DNA from: CAIVAT01 sp037133475 | GTDB lineage: Bacteria > Bacteroidota > Bacteroidia > Bacteroidales > FEN-979 | Assembly (NCBI GenBank): GCA_037133475.1 | Contig: JBAXOB010000021.1 | Location: 3,512-67,511 of the forward strand | Direction of reading: 5' to 3' | DNA length: 64,000 nt | Shown: positions 1-7,595 of the stretch, piece by piece | How positions within the stretch are numbered: position 1 is the stretch's first letter | How the letters are laid out: every line of letters starts with the position of its first letter | Made by a program: the position numbers and the translations under genes | Notes under the pieces: model-generated | What the model was told of the DNA's origin: nothing | Database searches by the model: none | What the model saw: the letters and a program-made list of their open reading frames with translations, nothing else

Positions 1-14
1 ATGGTTTGCAATGA

Positions 15-1241
15 TTACGACAGGAAGGAATCGGCAATCCGGTCATGGGAAAAGACTACATCCTGCTCCCCGCCGGAGATTTTATCTGCTACCTTGCGGG
101 CAATGGTCTCGGAGGCGGCATCCTCGTTTTTCAGGGCTTCAAAGTCAGCCAGCGTCTTGACATGTGCTGATTTTTCCGCTTCAAGCAGTGACTCCAGCTC
201 CTCATTTCGGGCAGTGACGGCGGCCAGCTGATCATTGATCTGCTGTACCCTCTCATCGGTCAGCTCTTGGGAGTCGAGTGTGGCGGGATCCATCTTGAAA
301 AAATTCTGGATGGCTTTCCATGAAATGTTAATTTTCATAGGTTCAGGATTAAGGGATTGATGATTTGACGATTTGATTTTCTTTTCTTCGGCCAGGGAAG
401 TGGCAGTTGCAATGGCCTCGGTGAGTGATCCGATCTCATCGATCAAGCCAAGCGCAAGCGCTTCCCGGGCGAAATAGACTTTCCCGGAGAGGGTGGCTTC
501 ATCTAGTGTTGACCGGTTTGCCTTGACAGTGGAGAGGAACTTGCTGTTTATCACATCCAGCACGTTGCTACGGTAAGCCTCGTAATTTCCGCTGAGCACC
601 TGGTTAAAGTCATTGTTCTTGTCGGTGGAGAGGCTGGCATAGACTTCATGGAACTTTACCCCAAGCTTTTCGAGCGCTGGTTGAAGGTCCTGTGCCATGA
701 GCATCGTTCCGATGGAACCGATGCGGTCAAGGTCAGAACTGGCGATGATCTTATCGGCGCCGGAGATGATCCAGTAAGCTGCACTGGCTGCCATCCCTTC
801 GATGTAAGCCACCACCGGTTTCTCCGCATCACGGACGGCATCAGCCAGCAGGTCGGTACCGGTGACCTGCCCGCCGGGGCTGTCAACGATCAGCAGGATG
901 CTGCCGATATCCGGATGCTTGTCAGCCATTTTGATATCCTGAAGGATGGACTGCGATCCCCTGGGACCGCAGGGCTGATCGTACTTGAGGATTTCCGACC
1001 GGATCGGGATCACGGCAGTGGAACTGCCAGTAAAACTTTCATCGGATAATTTCTGAATCTGCGTTTGCCTGCCAGAACTACTGATCACAAAGGGGTTGTT
1101 GCGCTGGCGCACCAGGGAAGAATCCTCCTGCGAGATTCGTTCCCCTTTCAGGAGGGAAAGGATCATGGAAGCATAAGCAGCCGATCGTTCACCATCGATC
1201 AGCCATACTCCGGAAAAAATTTCAGTCAGGATAGGATTCAC
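15..1241 (-). CDS. Phage S49-family capsid protease with C-terminal scaffold-like region
   Basis: Residues 1-285 form a ClpP/SppA-type S49 serine peptidase of the kind that matures phage heads. An oxyanion-hole motif DSPGGQ lies at about 120-125, the nucleophile is Ser153 in GMAASAAYW, and a likely Lys general base is near 208. Residues 302-408 are a separate charged, coiled-coil-rich segment (AVTARNEELESLLEAEK) typical of capsid scaffolds. An in-frame Met302 (codon at 336-338) directly after a low-complexity linker could be an internal start giving free scaffold, as with lambda C/Nu3 and Mu I/Z. That is inference. The start is GTG; an upstream ATG is not available, and the N-terminus (ILTEIFSGVWLID) resembles the family. 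The expected major capsid gene would lie left of position 15. Confidence 0.85.
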   Translation of the reverse strand: MNPILTEIFSGVWLIDGERSAAYASMILSLLKGERISQEDSSLVRQRNNPFVISSSGRQTQIQKLSDESFTGSSTAVIPIRSEILKYDQPCGPRGSQSILQDIKMADKHPDIGSILLIVDSPGGQVTGTDLLADAVRDAEKPVVAYIEGMAASAAYWIISGADKIIASSDLDRIGSIGTMLMAQDLQPALEKLGVKFHEVYASLSTDKNNDFNQVLSGNYEAYRSNVLDVINSKFLSTVKANRSTLDEATLSGKVYFAREALALGLIDEIGSLTEAIATATSLAEEKKIKSSNHQSLNPEPMKINISWKAIQNFFKMDPATLDSQELTDERVQQINDQLAAVTARNEELESLLEAEKSAHVKTLADFEALKNEDAASETIARKVADKISGGEQDVVFSHDRIADSFLS

Positions 1242-1314
1242 TGTACCCTTGGATTTGAGGATACAATATTATAGTGGGATACTCAGCAAATAAAGGACTT
1301 AAAAGATTACCCGC

Positions 1315-1821
1315 TTAATCCTGGTTTTCATCATCGGGGATCGGACCATTGGGATCGAGATAATAGGCAGCGGGAGTTGAAAACTCTCCGGTAAATAATA
1401 ACTCATACCCGTTGAAACCTTCCAGGACTGCCGGTTTCATCAGTTTACTCGTCAACTTCATCGGACTGTCAAGCGTCCCGAAAATCCTGTTGGTGCCATT
1501 CTTGTCGCCAGATTTGAGGATAATTCGCCGGCCTGTCATGGCGTAAAGTTCGGTCTCCACCGGAGCACGGTCCTTGGGAACAAGGATCTTCAGTTTGTAA
1601 ATGTACTTGATCCCTGCAGGAGTATCCTGCTGTTCAGATTCCAACTGAATCGTCTCCGGGGTGCCATAGATGGCATTCCAGGATTTGCCGGATCTCGGAG
1701 TGATCATACAACTGAGCGTGACCGGGTAGATTTTAAAAATACCGACATCTTCACTGTAAATCCAACTTATGGAATTCAGTCCGCCGATATTGATGCCGGT
1801 ATGTCGTGAAATATTGCCCAT
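1315..1821 (-). CDS. Phage-element protein of unknown function, 168 aa
   Basis: I do not recognise this protein. It is soluble, with no signal peptide or membrane segment, rich in beta-type sequence, and ends in an acidic tail (PIPDDENQD). It sits between the capsid protease gene (start 74 bases downstream) and another small unknown gene whose stop is one base upstream. A structural role such as a tail or head-decoration protein is a guess from position only. The ATG start at 1819-1821 follows the upstream stop immediately, which suggests translational coupling. Confidence 0.6.
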   Translation of the reverse strand: MGNISRHTGINIGGLNSISWIYSEDVGIFKIYPVTLSCMITPRSGKSWNAIYGTPETIQLESEQQDTPAGIKYIYKLKILVPKDRAPVETELYAMTGRRIILKSGDKNGTNRIFGTLDSPMKLTSKLMKPAVLEGFNGYELLFTGEFSTPAAYYLDPNGPIPDDENQD

Positions 1822-1822
1822 A

Positions 1823-2344
1823 TTATTCTTTGGTTAAAAAAACACAGTGACAAGCCGGGGACATCTCAGGGACAAAAAGTGAGCAACTTTTTTCGGACTT
1901 TTTGCGGTTCCGTTTTCGATAATAGTCTTTTTTCAGCATTTCGTAGTTCAGGTAAGAGAATGTGATATTGTGATCAAAGCAAAATTGAAGTATGCACTTC
2001 TTGAAGGATTTATAAAACCGGACCTTGTCGTTCATGTAATGAAAGAAAAGGTCTTTGAAGTGCCATTCCAGGTAACTTTCAAAGATGGCCTGGTTCCGCT
2101 CGTTAACCCAGAGGTTTGACTTAACCCAGAAGTCGTTGTAATAAGGAAGCACGAAGGTGATATACTCCGGGCCGGTTGGGAATTCAGGAACGACCTGCGG
2201 CGGACGAATCTCAAGAAGTGGTTTGAGAAGCTTTCCGATGATGTTTCCCTTCGAGGCCGTATTGGTACTCAACGAACAGATCAGGTATTCCTGAAGGTAG
2301 GGCTTCAGTTTGATGGTAATCGTAGGGCGTTCTTTTTCAATCAT
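1823..2344 (-). CDS. Phage-element protein of unknown function, basic C-terminus
   Basis: A protein of 173 residues from ATG at 2342-2344 (an upstream in-frame TTG at 2377 would add 11 residues). The middle is aromatic-rich (PYYNDFWVKSNLWVNERNQ, then EWHFKDLFFHYMND). It is followed by a basic stretch KKDYYRKRNRKK that could contact nucleic acid. No known family is recognised. An exact Bacteroidota promoter (2348-2378) ends only three bases before the ATG, so I prefer this start; the transcript would be almost leaderless. The stop is one base before the next gene's ATG, implying co-translation with the 168-residue protein. Confidence 0.6.
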   Translation of the reverse strand: MIEKERPTITIKLKPYLQEYLICSLSTNTASKGNIIGKLLKPLLEIRPPQVVPEFPTGPEYITFVLPYYNDFWVKSNLWVNERNQAIFESYLEWHFKDLFFHYMNDKVRFYKSFKKCILQFCFDHNITFSYLNYEMLKKDYYRKRNRKKSEKSCSLFVPEMSPACHCVFLTKE

Positions 2345-2347
2345 GGG

Positions 2348-2378
2348 CAAATGTATTTTTGTTGGTTGTGGATTCAAA
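2348..2378 (-). promoter_or_regulatory. Bacteroidota-type promoter for a near-leaderless transcript
   Basis: On the minus strand TTTG (2375-2378), a 19-base spacer and TACATTTG (2348-2355) match the TTTG/TAnnTTTG consensus exactly. Transcription would be expected to begin within a few bases of the ATG at 2344. Confidence 0.5.
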
Positions 2379-2383
2379 GGCCA

Positions 2384-2626
2384 TCAGCCTTTTACAAAGA
2401 CCATCTGGTGGTCGAGAAACGGCTTGAGATTGATCGCCCTGGATTCAGGGCCGATCACGTGAACCTCAAAGTATTGCTGATCCCCGCGCTGGATCAGGTA
2501 TTGCATCCCTACTTTCTTCTTGCCAAGGGTGTGAAAATCATCCATCACAGCCAGCCGGTAGCCCTGCGGAAGGTGGTCGTAATATTTCCAGCCATTTTGA
2601 TCAGTTATGGGCTCGGGATGATTCAT
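2384..2626 (-). CDS. Small phage-element protein of unknown function, 80 aa
   Basis: An 80-residue soluble protein with no recognised domain. It contains a mixed alpha/beta-looking sequence (DHLPQGYRLAVMDDFHTLG, GMQYLIQRGDQQYFEVHVI) and ends in QMVFVKG. It begins just downstream of the AGCTAC repeat cluster (2677-2882) and precedes the 173-residue gene. Its sequence composition and codon use look genuinely coding. Function is not inferable; a role in replication or early lytic control is only suggested by its place beside the presumed origin. Confidence 0.5.
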   Translation of the reverse strand: MNHPEPITDQNGWKYYDHLPQGYRLAVMDDFHTLGKKKVGMQYLIQRGDQQYFEVHVIGPESRAINLKPFLDHQMVFVKG

Positions 2627-2676
2627 AAAAAAAATCAGTTTTTCTCAGACAGAGTATATATTTTGGCATCTACAGC

Positions 2677-2882
2677 AGCTACATCAGCTACATTCATTTA
2701 TCAATCTGTAAATCAAATAGGTAATCATTTCAGGGAACGGTAAATCTCAGCTACATCTTAGTTTTTTGTAGGAGCTGTAGCTGAATGTAGCTGCATTTAG
2801 CTGCGCCATTTGAAGGATTGTTGCTTTTAACTTACACATTTATAATATTTTAAAAATTGTAGCTATTGTAGCTGGTGTAGCT
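2677..2882. repeat. AGCTAC/GTAGCT iteron-like cluster, candidate replication origin
   Basis: Eight exact hexamers plus one variant occur in 206 bases. AGCTAC lies at 2677, 2686 and 2749; GTAGCT at 2777, 2787, 2859, 2868 and 2877; TTAGCT at 2797. Within groups they are spaced 9 or 10 bases apart, about one helical turn. The first three point one way and the rest the other, with an AT-rich stretch at about 2830-2858 between groups. The cluster lies between the primase-helicase stop codon and the next gene and is non-coding. Phased iterons beside a primase-helicase and an AT-rich block are the classic makeup of a phage or plasmid origin. Confidence 0.6.
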
Positions 2883-2919
2883 GCCGTTTTTGGGTCAAAC
2901 TTTTTGTGTTTTCATTTTT

Positions 2920-5900
2920 TCAGAAAGGAAGATTTTCGGGCGGTTCACCTGTATTTGGGTCAACCTCCTGTTTATCAACCATGTTGAGAATGGAGATATT
3001 CAGCATGTCGTAATCAAAAACCATCGCGGTGGTTATTCGACGGGTGATTTTCTTTATCTGGTTGCCGTCGATGGAAACATTTGTATCCTGATCTTCAACA
3101 ATCCTGTGGTTCTCTTCAACTTTGAAACTGACAGAGTGTTTCCTTCCCAGGTACTCCTTGGAGTTCATCAGGTAATATTCAAGGGTTTTCAGCGGAAGGA
3201 TGTTCTCCTTGGCTTTCTGTCCATGAACCCGGTAAAGCTGAAATATCCTGGAATGGTTCAGATAGAGTATGTTTTTGGGCTTCGTCCATTCGGCCTCGGT
3301 GGAAACAATGTCCGTTTTTAACCTGGTGACGAAGTCAACTTTGAAATCAACATCTTCCTTGATCAGGCCGTCGTTGGTCAGGAATTCAACGATTCCCCAG
3401 AAGATTGAAATTTCATTGCTGGTCTTGGTCTCCTTATTTTGCAGAATGATCTTGCCGGCAGCAATTCTGAGCAGGTCGTCATATTTCCAGGGAACATGGA
3501 TCTCATCTTTTAAGGTCCGATAAGCAGCGATGATGACCAGCCAGTTGCGAAAAATACGGTCTTCAATCACCTGGCCGTTGAGCATTTTGGATAGTTCGTC
3601 AGATGCCAGATCGTAATTTTCGCGGTACTGATGTGTAAATTTCGACCGGTGCTGTAGTATCTGATGCGTGATGTGCGTCAGTCCATGTTTTTCGATCGCT
3701 TTCAGATTGTTGAAAGCTGCCTTTTCTCTTTCGTTGAACTCGACCTTGTTGAACCACAGGTAAATCATCCGGGAGAAAAGAGCAATGTCAGCGGTGGTCA
3801 TCTCCTGCCCGGATACCATGTTCCCGACATAGACAGAGGTGGTTTCCTTTTTCTTGTCTTTGTCCATGTTCATACGGGTGCGACCGGTACCATCCCAAAG
3901 CCCCTTGAGGAATTCGATCTTTTCGTATTCCAAGTTGTTTTTATACTCGTCGATGTGGCAGAGTGCATTGGAGAACATGGCAACATGGTCTGCCAGCGCC
4001 GCCTTGGTGGTGTTGGTGATATTCGGCCCCTTGGCCTGGTTGCCGAAGAGCTGGAGCAGACTGATGGCCATCTCAGTCTTACCGGCCCCCTTGGGGCCGA
4101 AAAGATTGAGGATCGGATAAAAACCAAACCGGCCGGCGATATGGTCGCGGAACAGGGTGGCAAAATAGAAACAGAGTCCGAACATGGCGTTGTCACCATA
4201 GACCTGGAGAAGCTGGGAAGAATAATCGAACAGGGAAACCTTTCCCGGTGAATGCCGGAACCTGCGTTCCGAAACGAAGAGTGTTTCTTCGGACTTGTAT
4301 ATCCCGCTGGATGATGGCAGGTAGTAGTTTTTTCCTTGGTGGACCACGATCCCATTGATGTCGGTCTCTTTGAACTCTCCGTCGAAAATCCCGTTGCTCC
4401 AGGCCCAGAATCCCTCTTTTTGCCAGCCAAGCTGGGTGATCTCTATGCAGCTCTCCGTTTTCTCATAGAGGAACCGCTTGAGTTTGTTCAGATCGGCATC
4501 GGTGCCTTCAAACAGAAAATTCCCCAGGCTTTCAACCCGGAGCTTGAAGGCGCTGATGGAGATCAGGTCTTTTTGCAGCAGTTCGATCACCTGGCTGTAA
4601 GTATGTTCATTAGTGATCCGGTAAATCCGTTTGCTGTTCAGAACCGATGCAACATGAAACAAGGGCTCCATGATGAAATTGCAGCCACGCAACGGGCCGT
4701 TTTTAGTCCGGAAGTAGTAGCAGTTGTGGTCCTGGTAAAAACCATATTTCTCATAATCCGACAGGATGACATGAGAAGGAATGGCGCTCTCTGGTTCTTT
4801 CTTCTCCTGCCTGGGTTCATCAGCCAGAAAACGACGAATGCTGTCTTCCCAGGCCCTTTTAGGTTTTATCTTCGCGCTCAGCTGTTCAATGTAGAGCGTG
4901 TGGGAAGAAACCGGCAGCCGGGTGATCAGCCACGACAGCTCATCAATAACCTTTGACTTTTCATCGGGGCTTTTGCACTTTTCCCTTAGTGTTTCTGCCT
5001 GCCAGATAATAAAATCCTTTTGGAGTTCGCCGGCGTACTGGTCAAATTGCTCGCCGTCCTGAAAGAATGAATCCGGGTCCTGTTTTTCTGCTCCTTTGGG
5101 AAGCTCGATTACGTTGCAGAACATGCCGGACTCAATGATCAGTTTGCCGCTTTTTAAGACGGCCGTTTGACCGGCACCATCCGAATCCCCGATCAAGGTG
5201 ACAGATGAAGAGCGGCTTTTCAGCTCTGCAATCTGTTCCCTGGTCAATGCGGTACCACCGGACCCGACCGTGTTGATCTTACCGATCTGATGTAACCTGA
5301 TCACATCGGCGTTGCCTTCAACCATGTAAGCGAAACCTTTTTCCCTGATCGCTTTTGCTGCCATGTGAAGGCCATACAGGATTTTACCCTTGTTGTAGAT
5401 CCCCGTTTGAGGGGTATTGAAGTATTTCGGTGCAGTTTCGGAACCGGAAAAGTTCCTACCGGTAAACCCGACCACACGGCCGGTGGCGGAAAGGATCGGG
5501 AACATGATCCGGCCCCGGAAGTAATCAAACCGTTTGCCTTTGCTCTCTGAGAGCAACCCTGTTTCGAGCAGGATATCCTCGGTGATACCTTTGGATGTTG
5601 CGAAATTCTTCAGACCATCCCAGCTTTCGGGAGCAAAGCCGATCCCAAAATCTGTTATGGTCTCCTGGTTCCAGCGACCAAGCACATATGCATGGGCGGG
5701 TTCATTTTCCTTTGATCTCAGGTTTTCCTGAAACCATTCCAGCGCTATTTTGTTTGCAGCATATAGCTGTTCGTTTCGAGTGAACTTTACGGTGGCCTCC
5801 TTTGAACGGGGTTCTTCCAGGAGGGTTATATTGTGATCGGCGGCAATGGCCTTCACCGCCGACAGAAAGTCGATTTTCTTGTAATCCATCACGAAACCGA

Positions 5901-6099
5901 TGGCATTGCCATGTTTCCCACAGCCAAAACACTTGTAAATGCCTTTTGACGGGGAGACAGAAAAACTCGGGGTTTTCTCTTTGTGAAACGGGCAGTTTCC
6001 CTGGTGGTTATTGCCCTTGGGGGTCAGTTTTACATATTTGCCGATAACATCGGTGACATCGAGGCTCAGGACTTCATCTATGGAGGTTTGCAGAATCAT
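2920..6099 (-). CDS. Phage/plasmid-type DNA primase-helicase
   Basis: A 1059-residue replication protein combining primase and helicase. The N-terminal CHC2 zinc finger has Cys36, His39, Cys57 and Cys60. A DnaG-type catalytic core follows, with a TOPRIM domain carrying the Glu of VEGNADV (about 260) and DSDGAG (about 306). The C-terminal half is a P-loop helicase of the DUF927/superfamily 3-like type, with Walker A GPKGAGKT near 673-680 and a Walker B-like ALCHIDEY about 50 residues later. It would unwind and prime the element's own DNA. The adjacent iteron-like repeats at 2677-2882 fit a self-contained replication module. Length and domain order are normal for fused primase-helicases of Bacteroidota elements. 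Confidence 0.93.
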   Translation of the reverse strand: MILQTSIDEVLSLDVTDVIGKYVKLTPKGNNHQGNCPFHKEKTPSFSVSPSKGIYKCFGCGKHGNAIGFVMDYKKIDFLSAVKAIAADHNITLLEEPRSKEATVKFTRNEQLYAANKIALEWFQENLRSKENEPAHAYVLGRWNQETITDFGIGFAPESWDGLKNFATSKGITEDILLETGLLSESKGKRFDYFRGRIMFPILSATGRVVGFTGRNFSGSETAPKYFNTPQTGIYNKGKILYGLHMAAKAIREKGFAYMVEGNADVIRLHQIGKINTVGSGGTALTREQIAELKSRSSSVTLIGDSDGAGQTAVLKSGKLIIESGMFCNVIELPKGAEKQDPDSFFQDGEQFDQYAGELQKDFIIWQAETLREKCKSPDEKSKVIDELSWLITRLPVSSHTLYIEQLSAKIKPKRAWEDSIRRFLADEPRQEKKEPESAIPSHVILSDYEKYGFYQDHNCYYFRTKNGPLRGCNFIMEPLFHVASVLNSKRIYRITNEHTYSQVIELLQKDLISISAFKLRVESLGNFLFEGTDADLNKLKRFLYEKTESCIEITQLGWQKEGFWAWSNGIFDGEFKETDINGIVVHQGKNYYLPSSSGIYKSEETLFVSERRFRHSPGKVSLFDYSSQLLQVYGDNAMFGLCFYFATLFRDHIAGRFGFYPILNLFGPKGAGKTEMAISLLQLFGNQAKGPNITNTTKAALADHVAMFSNALCHIDEYKNNLEYEKIEFLKGLWDGTGRTRMNMDKDKKKETTSVYVGNMVSGQEMTTADIALFSRMIYLWFNKVEFNEREKAAFNNLKAIEKHGLTHITHQILQHRSKFTHQYRENYDLASDELSKMLNGQVIEDRIFRNWLVIIAAYRTLKDEIHVPWKYDDLLRIAAGKIILQNKETKTSNEISIFWGIVEFLTNDGLIKEDVDFKVDFVTRLKTDIVSTEAEWTKPKNILYLNHSRIFQLYRVHGQKAKENILPLKTLEYYLMNSKEYLGRKHSVSFKVEENHRIVEDQDTNVSIDGNQIKKITRRITTAMVFDYDMLNISILNMVDKQEVDPNTGEPPENLPF

Positions 6100-6114
6100 T
6101 TTGGTTCCCTTCCA

Positions 6115-6312
6115 TTATTCACTGAGCAGTTCAGCATCGAGCACGTCGAGAAGTACCTGAAGGCGGGCAGCCTCTGTTTGAAGTTTCGCCGACTTTTCAG
6201 GAGTGAGCGTATTATCCGACTGTAAACACTGGTTGATAAAGACCAGGTTTCTCAGGTAGGATGTTCTGGTGAGAATTTTATCCGGAACGGACATCGAGGA
6301 GAATGTTTTCAT
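6115..6312 (-). CDS. Small phage-element protein, 65 aa
   Basis: A short, probably helical protein (TPEKSAKLQTEAARLQVLLDVLD) of unknown function. Its ATG overlaps the stop of the upstream 84-residue gene by four bases, which indicates translational coupling. It ends 15 bases before the primase-helicase start, so the three are probably one early operon transcribed from the HTH gene side. Confidence 0.55.
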   Translation of the reverse strand: MKTFSSMSVPDKILTRTSYLRNLVFINQCLQSDNTLTPEKSAKLQTEAARLQVLLDVLDAELLSE

Positions 6313-6563
6313 ACGTTTTCAAGTTTGATTTTCGTAAGCCGTTTCTCCAGGCTTTTAACCTTTTTCGCATACTGTCTCACCAACATGATTGCCTCAGAGA
6401 TAATAGATGGGTTGAAATCCGGTCTTTTGGGATTGAGACATCGATAGATGTATTGTAGTGTGAACATTTGATCTTTTTTCTCCAGGCGTAATTTGATCAC
6501 CCTGGCGCTTCCGTGTGGCAGTTTCTTCTTCAGTTCTGCGACTGATTCTTTTGCGACTTTCAT
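6309..6563 (-). CDS. Small basic phage-element protein, 84 aa
   Basis: A lysine-rich protein (for example KESVAELKKKLPHGSARVIKLRLEKK split around residues 4-30). Its pattern of variable turn then QMFTLQYIYRCLNPKRPDFNPSIISEA resembles small Bacteroidota phage regulators that carry a helix-turn-helix. I cannot place it in a named family. It overlaps the next gene by four bases and follows the excisionase-like gene by 31 bases, fitting an early operon of regulatory and replication genes. Confidence 0.55.
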   Translation of the reverse strand: MKVAKESVAELKKKLPHGSARVIKLRLEKKDQMFTLQYIYRCLNPKRPDFNPSIISEAIMLVRQYAKKVKSLEKRLTKIKLENV

Positions 6564-6594
6564 ACATTCTTGTTTTCATAGTGGGTTATTGATT

Positions 6595-6774
6595 TTAACA
6601 TTTGCGAAGGTCCTCCATGACCTCGCTTTCGAAGAAAAAAAGTTTGCCCCCGATTTTGTGGGATCGGATGGTTCCCGATTTGCTCCAACGATGGAGTGCC
6701 GGTCGGCTGACGCCAATCATCTTGCAGATGTATTTGGCCGTCACAGGCTTTTCTAAAATTGACTTTTCGATCAT
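6595..6774 (-). CDS. Excisionase/MerR-like helix-turn-helix protein, 59 aa
   Basis: A 59-residue protein consisting almost entirely of the winged-helix HTH_17 (excisionase/MerR-type) fold. VTAKYICKMIGVSRPALHRW forms the helix-turn-helix, and SGTIRSHKIGGKLFFFESEV forms the wing, ending in MEDLRKC. Proteins like this bind DNA at attachment sites as recombination directionality factors, or act as small regulators. It is the gene nearest the attachment site (7277-7301), and the intervening region has inverted and direct repeats that could be its targets. The ATG at 6772-6774 gives the canonical N-terminus. Confidence 0.75.
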   Translation of the reverse strand: MIEKSILEKPVTAKYICKMIGVSRPALHRWSKSGTIRSHKIGGKLFFFESEVMEDLRKC

Positions 6775-6835
6775 AATTTTTACGGATTAAATGAGGCGCA
6801 AAAATATGAAACCGGCCGCCAACGAGCCGATAATA

Positions 6836-6930
6836 AATATTAACAACGCACTGAAATATAGCTAAATAGTAACCTAAACTATACCTATATTATACCTGTG
6901 AAAAATTAACAACACCGGAAACTATTTAGC
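6836..6930. promoter_or_regulatory. Repeat-rich control region between HTH gene and attachment site
   Basis: A perfect 10-base inverted repeat, GCTAAATAGT at 6861-6870 and ACTATTTAGC at 6921-6930, is separated by 50 bases. ATTAACAAC occurs as a direct repeat near 6837 and 6905. Between them lies an AT-rich run with repeated TATACCT. The placement fits recombinase/excisionase arm sites or the operator-promoter of the HTH operon. The remaining stretch up to 7276 shows no convincing gene. Confidence 0.4.
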
Positions 6931-7276
6931 CGTAAATTGGTTACACGGGAAGAAAAAAACAGAGGGCGAAAAGAAGTGGTGAAAAAAAAAGATATTAACA
7001 TTTCAGAGGCTGGCAGGGTCCCAAAAAGAGGGGTCGATGTTAATAGTCATGGACTGAATTTATTACCTAAAAAGGGGGTTTTGGGGCATGATTTTTTTGC
7101 CCGGGGAAATGGAAAATTGAATAAATTTGACATGGAAATACAGGCGGAAACAAAGGATTACCGGGAGAAACTTATGAACACACTGTTCTGGTTTTTGAAA
7201 ACATTCCGCCTAAAAAATTGCCTAAATTTTCAAAACACCTTCGGAAACATTAGTAAAATATGGCGATCTGGGAAAC

Positions 7277-7301
7277 GGTTCGAATCCCTCACATCCCACC
7301 A
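7277..7301 (+). other. Attachment site: 3' end of a tRNA gene
   Basis: The sequence gives the T-loop TTCGAAT, T-stem 3' strand CCCTC, acceptor 3' strand ACATCCC, discriminator A and encoded CCA. The expected pairing partners (GAGGG before the loop, GGGATGT some 70 bases upstream) are absent, so this is only the tRNA tail duplicated or left by integration. The intact tRNA gene should be at the other end of the element, outside the window. The tRNA isotype cannot be told from this piece. Confidence 0.8.
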
Positions 7302-7332
7302 AAGAGCGCTGGTAATCAGCGCTCTTTTTTTT
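7302..7332 (+). terminator. Rho-independent terminator of the tRNA gene
   Basis: A perfect 9-base-pair stem AAGAGCGCT/AGCGCTCTT with a 7-base loop is followed directly by a T run. It begins one base after the tRNA CCA, so it is the host tRNA terminator now separated from the tRNA body by the element. The stretch from here to 7595 contains nothing else recognisable. Confidence 0.9.
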
Positions 7333-7595
7333 ATTTCTCAAAATATTTGTCCTCCCCTGTTTTTACTTTCAATTTTCAGGGATCAATTCCCGGGGTGACC
7401 ACATTTCACATTTCAGATTTCACGTTGGTTGTGAGATGCGAAATTTTTATTCCCAAATTTGTCGTCAAGCTGGATAATTGCATGGGTAATACAAGCCGGG
7501 GATCATCCATTCAAACCTGCGGGACTTTTTACATAAAGCGTTCTAATTGCCCGGGAAGATCCCCTGCAGCCACGATCAAAACAATCGGACCCGGA

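Larger units (their letters stand above)
1..7301. mobile_element. End of an integrated phage-like element (continues left of the window)
   Basis: All genes from position 15 to 6774 lie on the minus strand and are phage-like: excisionase-type HTH, two tiny ORFs, primase-helicase, three unknown small proteins, then an S49 capsid protease with scaffold-like tail. The right border is the 3' end of a tRNA gene at 7277-7301 with no matching 5' half upstream, the usual scar of tyrosine-recombinase integration into a tRNA. No integrase, terminase or portal gene is visible; they may lie outside the window. Whether this is a full prophage, a phage satellite or another integrative element cannot be decided from this end alone. 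Confidence 0.8.

Noticed and set aside
2677..2882. CRISPR-like or coding repeats
   Set aside because: Units of 6-10 bases phased at one helical turn without spacers fit iterons, and no frame through them is coding.
6937..7398. Open frame of 153 codons on the plus strand
   Set aside because: It runs through the tRNA tail and its terminator, has no domain or coding pattern, and is a chance frame.
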